From: Ignavibacteria bacterium
GTDB taxonomy: Bacteria; Bacteroidota; Ignavibacteria; Tepidaquicellales; Tepidaquicellaceae
Assembly (NCBI GenBank): GCA_016716125.1
Contig: JADJWZ010000023.1
Location: 1 to 50,864 of the forward strand
Length of the DNA: 50,864 nucleotides
Direction of reading: 5' to 3'
Position numbers and translations under genes: made by a program. A model generated the notes under the pieces. The model saw only the letters and a list, made by a program, of their open reading frames with translations, searched no databases and had not been told where the DNA came from. Shown here one piece after another: positions 14,908 to 21,461 of this stretch; position 1 is the stretch's first letter, and every line of letters starts with the position of its first letter.

Positions 14908-16548
14908 ATGTCATCAAAAATAATAACCTTTGATACGGAAGCAAGAACCGCATTGAAGAGAGGCGTTGACACACTTGCAAACGCAGTGAAAGTAACGCTC
15001 GGACCTAAAGGAAGAAATGTTGTAATTGATAAAAAATTCGGAGCGCCGACAGTTACTAAAGACGGCGTTACAGTTGCAAAAGAGATCGAACTTGAAGATC
15101 CGATTGAAAATATGGGTGCGCAGATGGTGAAAGAAGTTGCTTCAAAAACTTCTGATGTAGCCGGTGACGGTACGACTACTGCAACCGTTCTAGCTCAGGC
15201 GATCTACAGAGAAGGCGTTAAGCACGTTACAAGCGGAGCCAATCCGATGGATCTGAAAAGAGGAATTGATAAAGCTGTTACAGAACTTGTGAAAGGATTA
15301 AAAGATATTTCCTCGCCAATTAAAGAAAGCAAAGAGATAGCTCAGGTCGGATCTATTTCCGCTAACAACGATACTTACATCGGTGATCTTATCGCGCAGG
15401 CGATGGATAAAGTCGGTAAAGACGGCGTTATCACTGTCGAGGAAGCAAAAGGAACAGAGACAACTGTTGATGTCGTAGAAGGTATGCAGTTTGACAGAGG
15501 ATATCTTTCTCCTTACTTTGTAACAGATACCGAATCAATGGAAACAGAGCTTGAAGATCCTTACATTCTGATCCATGATAAAAAAATCTCTACCATGAAA
15601 GATCTTCTTCCGATACTTGAGAAGACAGCTCAGTCAGGCAGAAGCATGCTTATCATTGCAGAAGATGTAGAAGGCGAAGCTCTTGCAACGCTTGTTGTTA
15701 ATAAATTAAGAGGCACTTTAAAGATCTGCGCAGTTAAAGCTCCGGGATTCGGCGACAGAAGAAAAGCTATGCTTGAAGATATTGCAACTCTTACAAAAGG
15801 AACCGTGATCTCCGAGGAACAGGGTTACAAACTGGAGAATGCAACTGTTTCTTATCTTGGTACAGCTAAGAGAGTTGTGATCGACAAAGACAATACGACA
15901 ATAGTAGAAGGTGCCGGAGATGCAGAAGGCATTAAGAAAAGAGTGAATGAAATAAAATCACAGATCGATAAGACCACTTCTGATTACGATAAAGAAAAAT
16001 TACAGGAAAGACTTGCAAAACTTTCCGGCGGTGTTGCTGTTCTGAAGATCGGCGCATCCACTGAAATTGAAATGAAAGAAAAGAAAGCAAGAGTGGAAGA
16101 CGCTTTACACGCTACAAGAGCGGCAGTCGAAGAAGGAATTGTTCCCGGCGGCGGTGTAGCGCTTTTAAGAGTCGGAAATAAACTTGATAAATTAACCGAC
16201 GATAACCACGATATAATGACAGGTATTTCCATTATCAAAAGAGCGATTGAAGAACCGATCAGACAGATTGTAAATAATGCAGGACTTGAAGGTTCGGTAG
16301 TTATCAATAAAGTCAAAGACGGAAAAGGAAATTTCGGATTTAATGCAGCAACGGAAGAATACGAAGACCTTGTTAAATCAGGCGTAATCGATCCGACTAA
16401 AGTAACAAGAGTAGCTCTTGAGAATGCAGCTTCCGTAGCAGGACTTCTGCTGATGACTGAAGCTACTATCGTAGAGAAACCCGAAAAAGAAAAAGCTCCA
16501 ATGATGCCACCCGGAGGAATGGGCGGCGGTATGGGTGATATGTATTAA
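14908..16548 (+). CDS. groEL: Chaperonin GroEL
   Basis: A full-length 546-residue 60-kDa chaperonin that folds proteins in an ATP-driven double ring. It has the ATP-binding segments VTLGPKGRNVV and DVAGDGTTTATVLA, the apical-domain region through KAPGFGDRRKAML, EEGIVPGGGVALLR and a flexible GGMGGGMGDMY tail. The frame is intact, unlike many genes in this window. It shares the promoter and CIRCE operator with groES, and a factor-independent terminator follows. Confidence 0.98.
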   Translation: MSSKIITFDTEARTALKRGVDTLANAVKVTLGPKGRNVVIDKKFGAPTVTKDGVTVAKEIELEDPIENMGAQMVKEVASKTSDVAGDGTTTATVLAQAIYREGVKHVTSGANPMDLKRGIDKAVTELVKGLKDISSPIKESKEIAQVGSISANNDTYIGDLIAQAMDKVGKDGVITVEEAKGTETTVDVVEGMQFDRGYLSPYFVTDTESMETELEDPYILIHDKKISTMKDLLPILEKTAQSGRSMLIIAEDVEGEALATLVVNKLRGTLKICAVKAPGFGDRRKAMLEDIATLTKGTVISEEQGYKLENATVSYLGTAKRVVIDKDNTTIVEGAGDAEGIKKRVNEIKSQIDKTTSDYDKEKLQERLAKLSGGVAVLKIGASTEIEMKEKKARVEDALHATRAAVEEGIVPGGGVALLRVGNKLDKLTDDNHDIMTGISIIKRAIEEPIRQIVNNAGLEGSVVINKVKDGKGNFGFNAATEEYEDLVKSGVIDPTKVTRVALENAASVAGLLLMTEATIVEKPEKEKAPMMPPGGMGGGMGDMY

Positions 16549-16620
16549 GAGCAATTATCAATTATTAATTATCAATGTTCAATTTGCTTTGAATCATTGA
16601 AAATAATTGTTGACAAAAAT

Positions 16621-16657
16621 AAAAAAGACCTTCTGTTAAAGAAGGTCTTTTTTTTTT
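16621..16657 (+). terminator. Rho-independent terminator of groESL
   Basis: GACCTTC-TGTTAAA-GAAGGTC forms a 7-bp stem and loop flanked by an A-run and followed by ten T residues, about 75 bp after the groEL stop. Copies of only its right half (GAAGGTC plus T-run) recur at about 19012 and 20338 among the REP-like repeats. Confidence 0.9.
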
Positions 16658-16666
16658 GTTCCCGCC

Positions 16667-16749
16667 GTTGTTGGTGTTTTCAAAAAGTTTGCTATAATTT
16701 TTTCATTTTCAGCAATACAACTTGTGCAAACTTTTTGATCACCAACAAC
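16667..16749. repeat. REP-like hairpin type A, copy 1
   Basis: The arms GTTGTTGGTG and CACCAACAAC (10 bp) plus an inner AAAAAGTTTGC/GCAAACTTTTT stem enclose a loop of about 33 bases. CCGCCG precedes it, and a shared 50-base downstream segment (AAACGAGACTTCATTACTGC...) follows. Confidence 0.85.
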
Positions 16750-16808
16750 AAACGAGACTTCATTACTGCAGCTGTAAAATGTAAGAATCAGTAAAACACG
16801 CTCCAGCC

Positions 16809-16891
16809 GTTGTTGGTGTTTTCAAAAAGTTTGCTTTAATTTTTTCATTTTCAGCAATACAACTTGTGCAAACTTTTTGATCACCAACAAC
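16809..16891. repeat. REP-like hairpin type A, copy 2
   Basis: Nearly identical to copy 1 in arms and loop, with the same downstream AAACGAGACTT segment. It is directly repeated about 142 bp after copy 1. Confidence 0.85.
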
Positions 16892-16973
16892 AAACGAGAC
16901 TTGATTCCGGCAGCCGTAAAATGTAAGAATCAGTAAAACCCGCTTCTCCTATCTTTAAAAAAAAAATCCCTTC

Positions 16974-17090
16974 CGCCGTTGTTGGTGTTTTCAAAAAGTT
17001 TCCCGCCGTTGTTGGTGTTTTCAAAAAGTTTGCTATAATTTTTTCATTTTCAGCAATACAACTTGTGCAAACTTTTTGATCACCAACAAC
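16974..17090. repeat. REP-like hairpin type A, copy 3, with a truncated copy before it
   Basis: The complete hairpin is 17008-17090. Directly before it, 16974-17000 repeats only CCGCCG plus the left arm, ending in AAAAAGTTT, then restarts at CCGCCG. This looks like an aborted or recombined insertion. Confidence 0.85.
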
Positions 17091-17286
17091 AAACGAGACT
17101 TGATTCCGGCAGCCGTAAAATGTAAGAATCAGTAAAACCCGCTTCTCCTATCTTTAAAATAAAAATCCCTTCCGCCGTCGGTAAATTAACAAAGGGCTCA
17201 CTTTCAATTTGAGTTAGTACGAATTAATTTCGTAGTAATACGATTTTTCGTAGAAAAATGAACTTCTTAACTGAAAGGAACCCTTT

Positions 17287-18300
17287 ATGAAACAAATTAC
17301 AAAAAATGAAATTTACAAGCACTACATTGCCTTAGACTGGTCTAAAGCAAATTTTGCATTAGCATCAATCCGTGATTCCGGAACAAAGTTTAAAGTAGTT
17401 GAACATCTGCCTGACTTAAAGATATTGAAGCAATGTCTGAAAGAGCTGCCAGGAAAGAAGATTTTGACAATTGAAGAAACAACTACAGCACAGTGGCTTT
17501 ATGTTGAGCTGAAAGATTATGTGGATAAAATCTTGATCTGCGAACCTTTTCAAAACAAGCTTTTAAACAGCGGTGCGAAGAATGATAAGATCGATTCTGT
17601 AAAGTTATGTACACTACTGCGAAACGGGTCTTTAAAGGAAGTATATCATACGACAGATGAATTGTATAAGCTTAGAAAACTGGTAAGTGTTTATGAAGAT
17701 TTCGTGAATGCATCAGTCAGATTGAAGAATCAACGCTCATCAATGTTTCTCTCGGAAGGAAAAGATCATAAAAAGGAAAAGATTCTGACGGGTAATACAA
17801 TTAACAAGTTCATTACTCAAAAACAAAATCTAAGCATAGATCATTTTGCTTTGATGAGAAAAGAGTTTGAACTGATATTTAAAAAGATAGGAAAAGAGAA
17901 TCTGACAATTCAGCGTTTGGTCAGGATATCAGGTATAGCCATCAAGCTGGCAGTAACAATCCTTGCAATAGTAATAGATGCAAACCGATTTGAGAACAAA
18001 TATAAATATTATTCCTATACCGGATTGGTAAAGCATTTTAAAAAAAGCGGTGACAGAGATTATGGCAAAAGAAATACCAGACACAGCAGAAGATTGAAGC
18101 GGTGTTACAAGATAGCGGCAAATGCGGCAATTAGCGGAAAGAATGACATAAGAGAATATTATGAACATTTATTGCAGAGCAACTATAGTTTCGAGGATGC
18201 AAGAAATCAAATAGCAAGATATATAGCAAAAGCCAGTTATGCTGTAATGAAAAATGAAACAGATTACCGGCCATATCAATGGAGAGAAAACATTAAGTAA
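17287..18300 (+). CDS. IS110-family transposase (DEDD recombinase)
   Basis: A 337-residue transposase with the RuvC-like DEDD N-terminus: D17 in ALDWSK, E63/E64 in IEETTT, and D100/D103 in KNDKIDSVKLC. The C-terminal Transposase_20 domain follows, RLVRISGIAIKLAVT onward with YYSYTGL near residue 239, where the family has its catalytic Ser. A GAAAGGAA ribosome site lies just before the ATG. The frame is intact, so the element could be active. Members of this family use an element-encoded bridge RNA to pair donor and target, which fits the precise placement in a REP-like repeat. Confidence 0.93.
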   Translation: MKQITKNEIYKHYIALDWSKANFALASIRDSGTKFKVVEHLPDLKILKQCLKELPGKKILTIEETTTAQWLYVELKDYVDKILICEPFQNKLLNSGAKNDKIDSVKLCTLLRNGSLKEVYHTTDELYKLRKLVSVYEDFVNASVRLKNQRSSMFLSEGKDHKKEKILTGNTINKFITQKQNLSIDHFALMRKEFELIFKKIGKENLTIQRLVRISGIAIKLAVTILAIVIDANRFENKYKYYSYTGLVKHFKKSGDRDYGKRNTRHSRRLKRCYKIAANAAISGKNDIREYYEHLLQSNYSFEDARNQIARYIAKASYAVMKNETDYRPYQWRENIK

Positions 18301-18659
18301 CATCTCATAGATAAAAAAGCCGGTCAGTTTTACAAATTAAGAAATGATCTATAATTCGGAAGATAGGTTCATACACCAACATACTCCTTTATGAGAGTCA
18401 ACCGTCGGTTAACCGCTTCCGGTTTAAAATTATAATTTACAATAGCCTTCGAGGCTCATATAGACGTTTGATTTAAAAAACCATTAGACCTAAAAGTAAA
18501 GAAAGATCAGAACATACTTAAGTAAAAAAGATCAGCTGAAATAATCTATAAAGAGATTGAGTCCATCAAGATTGATAGTGAGCCCCATAAGTCAAGAGGG
18601 CAAAAAAAGATATTTTTTTGTCAGAGGCGAAGTATGTACTTGACTTATTTGTTAATAGA
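18301..18659 (+). ncRNA. Candidate bridge/seeker RNA region of the IS110 element
   Basis: This 359-base non-coding tail contains CACCAACAT at 18374-18382, the exact complement of ATGTTGGTG across the right insertion junction (18659-18667). Shortly after, CCGTCGGT (18402-18409) is identical to the left junction CCGTCGGT (17175-17182). Near the end, ATAAGTCAAG (18587-18596) pairs with CTTGACTTAT (18639-18648) around an AAAAAAA/TTTTTTT inner stem. Target and donor guide sequences in an IS non-coding end are known for this family. The RNA boundaries here are inferred. Confidence 0.5.
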
Positions 18660-18740
18660 TGTTGGTGTTTTCAAAAAGTTTGCTATAATTTTTTCATTTT
18701 CAGCAATACAACTTGTGCAAACTTTTTGATCACCAACAAC
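18660..18740. repeat. REP-like hairpin type A, copy 4, split by the IS
   Basis: The right part of a type A hairpin; its first bases (CCGCCGT) lie at 17172-17178, on the other side of the IS110 element. The remaining arms and loop equal copy 1, as does the following AAACGAGACTTCATTACTGC. Confidence 0.85.
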
Positions 18741-18799
18741 AAACGAGACTTCATTACTGCAGCTGTAAAATGTAAGAATCAGTAAAACACGCTCCCGCC

Positions 18800-18882
18800 G
18801 TTGTTGGTGTTTTCAAAAAGTTTGCTATAATTTTTTCATTTTCAGCAATACAACTTGTGCAAACTTTTTGATCACCAACAAC
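18800..18882. repeat. REP-like hairpin type A, copy 5
   Basis: A full type A hairpin. A different downstream linker (TGACTTAACTGTGCAAC) leads straight into a type B hairpin, forming an A-linker-B composite. Confidence 0.85.
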
Positions 18883-18922
18883 TGACTTAACTGTGCAACT
18901 ATCTTAAAACTTCGCCGGCAGT

Positions 18923-19003
18923 GATGTTGGTGGCCAAAAATTTGCATGAGATATACAGATAACTTTAAGATATAATGCTGTAAATTTTTGGAACACCAAC
19001 ATC
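18923..19003. repeat. REP-like hairpin type B, copy 1
   Basis: The arms GATGTTGGTG/CACCAACATC and the inner CCAAAAATTTGCA-like stem enclose an ATATACAGATAACTTTAAG loop. GCCGGCAGT precedes it and GGC follows. Confidence 0.85.
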
Positions 19004-19075
19004 GGCAAAAAAGAAGGTCTTTTTTTTAACATTTTATTTTGAAAAAATACAGAAGATAAATATCCCGTGTTTCGC

Positions 19076-19275
19076 TTATCTCTGAAACCCGCCAAACGGT
19101 TTCATAAAAACTACGCCCGCTTTTGAAAGTGTGCTTATTACTTATCATCCGGATTTCCGTAACAAACGTATTTTTTAATTTCCAGCATGCTCATAAATCT
19201 TGCCGCGTAATTTTTTCCGAATATGCTGATGTGATTCATAACCGCGTCTGAGTCTTTATACATCTCCAGGATATT
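19076..19275 (-). pseudogene. Duplicated 3' fragment of the monooxygenase-like gene
   Basis: Bases 19047-19275 repeat 20861-21090 almost exactly; only one T is missing (TTATTACTTATC against TTATTACTTTATC). The copy contains the last 200 bases of the gene at 20890-21249, is cut at CCAGGATATT, and is joined there to a type A repeat. Confidence 0.9.
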
Positions 19276-19281
19276 CCCGCC

Positions 19282-19364
19282 GTTGTTGGTGTTTTCAAAA
19301 AGTTTGCTATAATTTTTTCATTTTCAGCAATACAACTTGTGCAAACTTTTTGATCACCAACAAC
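19282..19364. repeat. REP-like hairpin type A, copy 6
   Basis: A full type A hairpin. It starts exactly where the duplicated gene fragment (19047-19275) ends, and leads through the TGACTTAACTGTGCAAC linker into type B copy 2. Confidence 0.85.
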
Positions 19365-19404
19365 TGACTTAACTGTGCAACTATCTTGAAACTTCGCCGG
19401 CAGT

Positions 19405-19485
19405 GATGTTGGTGGCCAAAAATTTGCATGAGATATACAGATAACTTTAAGATATAATGCTGCAAATTTTTGGAACACCAACATC
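19405..19485. repeat. REP-like hairpin type B, copy 2
   Basis: Same arms and loop as type B copy 1, differing at one base in the inner stem (TGCAAATT for TGTAAATT). The change restores full pairing with TTTGCA. Confidence 0.85.
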
Positions 19486-19565
19486 GGCAAAAGAATATAA
19501 ATCCCTTGTAAAAAATAATCTGCGGAATTAATTTAAAGCCGGTTTAAAATTAAAAGAAGACCATT

Positions 19566-20081
19566 ATGATCAAAAATTATTTTTTCTTTACCGCCACAAA
19601 TCTTGAATGGAAACATTTGCTTAAAAATGATAAGTATAAGGATATTGTTATAGAGAGCTTTAAGTTTAATGTTAAAAAAAACCGCGTAAGGATCTTTGCA
19701 TTTGTTCTCATGCCAAATCATTTTCATACAGTTTGGAAAATAAATGAAGGTATTGAAAGATCTGATTTTCAGAGAGACTTATTGAAATTTACAGGTCAAA
19801 CAATTCTAAGAGAGATGAAAAAAGATCATCCAAATATTTATGAATCACTTTATGTTGGCGCTAAGGACAGGAAGTATCAGTTCTGGGAAAGGAATCCATT
19901 ATCAGTACCTTTATTTTCACAGAAAGTAGTGGAGCAAAAAATAAATTACATTCATGCAAATCCAGTCAGATCAAACTGGAATTTAGCGGTTGAGCCTGCG
20001 GATTATAGGTACTCCTCAGCACAATATTATTATTTGGGGAAAGATGAATTCGGATTTTTAGAAAATTATATGGAGATTTGA
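19566..20081 (+). CDS. REP-associated tyrosine transposase (RAYT, IS200/IS605-like)
   Basis: A 171-residue Y1-type HUH transposase. FVLMPNHFHTVW carries the metal-binding His pair (H52, H54); EQKINYIHANPVRSNW holds the catalytic Tyr128, followed by the typical DYRYSSAQYYYLG tail. RAYTs are single-copy relatives of TnpA that recognise REP hairpins. It is surrounded by at least 13 hairpins here, with type C copy 1 starting 44 bp after its stop. The frame is full length and a modest AAGAAG ribosome site precedes the ATG. A diverged copy of its 3' end lies at 20668-20770. Confidence 0.92.
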   Translation: MIKNYFFFTATNLEWKHLLKNDKYKDIVIESFKFNVKKNRVRIFAFVLMPNHFHTVWKINEGIERSDFQRDLLKFTGQTILREMKKDHPNIYESLYVGAKDRKYQFWERNPLSVPLFSQKVVEQKINYIHANPVRSNWNLAVEPADYRYSSAQYYYLGKDEFGFLENYMEI

Positions 20082-20124
20082 AATGCTTGTACTATCGTGT
20101 TCAGCCGCAGATAACGCCGGCAGT

Positions 20125-20208
20125 GTTGTTGGTGATCAAAAAGTTTGCGAAAGTTGAGAATAAAATTTAATAATTTAATTTAGCAAACTTTTTGAAAACA
20201 CCAACAAC
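20125..20208. repeat. REP-like hairpin type C, copy 1
   Basis: It has the type A arms in opposite orientation (GTTGTTGGTGATC... to ...GAAAACACCAACAAC) but a different loop (GAAAGTTGAGAATAAAATTT). GCCGGCAGT precedes it and GGCGG follows. Confidence 0.85.
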
Positions 20209-20249
20209 GGCGGAAAACTGTGCAACTATCTTAAAACTTCGCCGGCAGT

Positions 20250-20330
20250 GATGTTGGTGGCCAAAAATTTGCATGAGATATACAGATAACTTTAAGATAT
20301 AATGCTGCAAATTTTTGGAACACCAACATC
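20250..20330. repeat. REP-like hairpin type B, copy 3
   Basis: A full type B hairpin, reached from type C copy 1 by the same ACTGTGCAACTATCTTAAAAC linker used in the A-B composites. A half copy of the groEL terminator follows it. Confidence 0.85.
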
Positions 20331-20369
20331 GGCAAAAAAGAAGGTCTTTTTTTTTTAACATTTCCCGCC

Positions 20370-20452
20370 GTTGTTGGGGTTTTCAAAAAGTTTGCTATAA
20401 TTTTTTCATTTTCAGCAATACAACTTGTGCAAACTTTTTGATCACCAACAAC
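20370..20452. repeat. REP-like hairpin type A, copy 7
   Basis: A type A hairpin with one arm change (GTTGTTGGGG), leading through the linker into type B copy 4. Confidence 0.85.
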
Positions 20453-20490
20453 TGACTTAACTGTGCAACTATCTTAAACCTGCCGGCAGT

Positions 20491-20571
20491 GATGTTGGTG
20501 GCCAAAAATTTGCATGAGATATACAGATAACTTTAAGATATAATGCTGCAAATTTTTGGAACACCAACATC
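20491..20571. repeat. REP-like hairpin type B, copy 4
   Basis: A full type B hairpin. Its final CATCGGCAAAAA is repeated once more before the inverted IS fragment begins. Confidence 0.85.
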
Positions 20572-20587
20572 GGCAAAAACATCGGCA

Positions 20588-20665
20588 AAAAAATCGTATT
20601 ACTACGAAAATAATTCGTACTAACTCAAATTGAAAGTGAGCCCTTTGTTAATTTACCGACGGCGG
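20588..20665 (-). mobile_element. Inverted fragment of the IS110 left end
   Basis: Bases 20588-20658 are the reverse complement of the first 70 or so bases of the IS (17179-17250) with a few differences. They end in ACGGCGG, the reverse complement of the CCGCCGT target flank. So a second copy once inserted into another type A repeat and was mostly lost. Confidence 0.8.
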
Positions 20666-20667
20666 AA

Positions 20668-20770
20668 AAATATTATTATATGGGGAAAGATGAATTCGGA
20701 TTTTTGGAAAATTATATGGAGATATGAAATGCTTATACTGACGTTTTCAGCAGCAGACTACGCCGGCAGT
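20668..20770 (+). pseudogene. Diverged duplicate of the RAYT 3' end
   Basis: This stretch repeats 20021-20124: the last 60 or so coding bases of the RAYT (GGAAAGATGAATTCGG, GAAAATTATATGGAGAT) and its downstream sequence up to the type C hairpin, with about a dozen differences. The rest of the gene is absent. Confidence 0.8.
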
Positions 20771-20854
20771 GTTGTTGGTGATCAAAAAGTTTGCGTAAGC
20801 TGAGAATAAAATTTAATAATTTAATACAGCAAACTTTTTGAAAACACCAACAAC
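20771..20854. repeat. REP-like hairpin type C, copy 2
   Basis: A type C hairpin following the duplicated RAYT end, just as copy 1 follows the RAYT gene. The loop differs slightly (GTAAGCTGAG). CGGCGG follows. Confidence 0.85.
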
Positions 20855-20889
20855 GGCGGAATACAGAAGATAAATATCCCGTGTTTCGC

Positions 20890-21249
20890 TTATCTCTGAA
20901 ACCCGCCAAACGGTTTCATAAAAACTACGCCCGCTTTTGAAAGTGTGCTTATTACTTTATCATCCGGATTTCCGTAACAAACGTATTTTTTAATTTCCAG
21001 CATGCTCATAAATCTTGCCGCGTAATTTTTTCCGAATATGCTGATGTGATTCATAACCGCGTCTGAGTCTTTATACATCTCCAGGATATTGCATTTTTTC
21101 CCGTCTTCGCTTATGGACCAGTCATAAAAAAGCGCGCCGGGCTCATTTTCTTTTGTCGCGCTGACCATTTCATCCATGAGAGTTTTCACATTTTCGGACT
21201 CGCCGTCCTTTATGATTGTTTCGAGTAACCAGTAAACTGTGTTTGACAT
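20890..21249 (-). CDS. Antibiotic-biosynthesis-monooxygenase-like (dimeric ferredoxin-like fold) protein
   Basis: A small cytosolic protein of 119 residues. TKENEPGALFYDWSISEDGK, ILEMYKDSDAVMNHIS and the GKNYAARFMSMLE segment match the layout of ABM-type domains, small dimeric alpha+beta barrels, often with no known substrate. AGAAAGG just upstream of the ATG is a fair ribosome site. Its last 200 bases are duplicated at 19076-19275 inside the repeat cluster, so this gene marks the right border of the rearranged region. Confidence 0.75.
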   Translation of the reverse strand: MSNTVYWLLETIIKDGESENVKTLMDEMVSATKENEPGALFYDWSISEDGKKCNILEMYKDSDAVMNHISIFGKNYAARFMSMLEIKKYVCYGNPDDKVISTLSKAGVVFMKPFGGFQR

Positions 21250-21353
21250 TTTAACCTTTCTGTTATTTAATTATTAATTTCTTTTAAATATATTGCTTTA
21301 AGAGCAATTATCAATTATTAATTATCAATGTTCAATTTGTTGTATTTCCCCTC

Positions 21354-21377
21354 CATCCCAAGCCCCAGCTTGGGATG
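21354..21377. repeat. CATCCCAAG hairpin
   Basis: CATCCCAAGC-CCCA-GCTTGGGATG forms a 10-bp stem. It lies between the monooxygenase-like gene and the arylsulfotransferase gene, after a 40-base copy of the sequence found right after groEL (16548-16590). Confidence 0.7.
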
Positions 21378-21461
21378 CTACAGCTTTAGAAGAAGAGGTT
21401 TCTAAATTAAGTAAATTTATTCAGAATTAATAAATATTTTTAAATATATAAACATACATAA

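Larger units (their letters stand above)
17179..18659 (+). mobile_element. IS110-family insertion sequence within a REP-like hairpin
   Basis: The element is about 1481 bp. It is bounded on the left by CCGCCGT (17172-17178) and on the right by TGTTGGTGTTTTC (18660 on); together these rebuild the intact junction CCGCCGT/TGTTGGTG found in other type A repeats. The ends carry subterminal TTAACAAA (about 17187) and TTTGTTAA (about 18647). There are 108 bases before and 359 after the transposase gene, and the longer 3' side resembles IS1111-group elements. No target duplication is seen, as is usual for the family. Confidence 0.85.

Noticed and set aside
16662..20860. Possible CRISPR array from regularly recurring repeats
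   Set aside because: The repeats are about 82-base hairpins with irregular spacing and their own linkers, without uniform spacers or cas genes.
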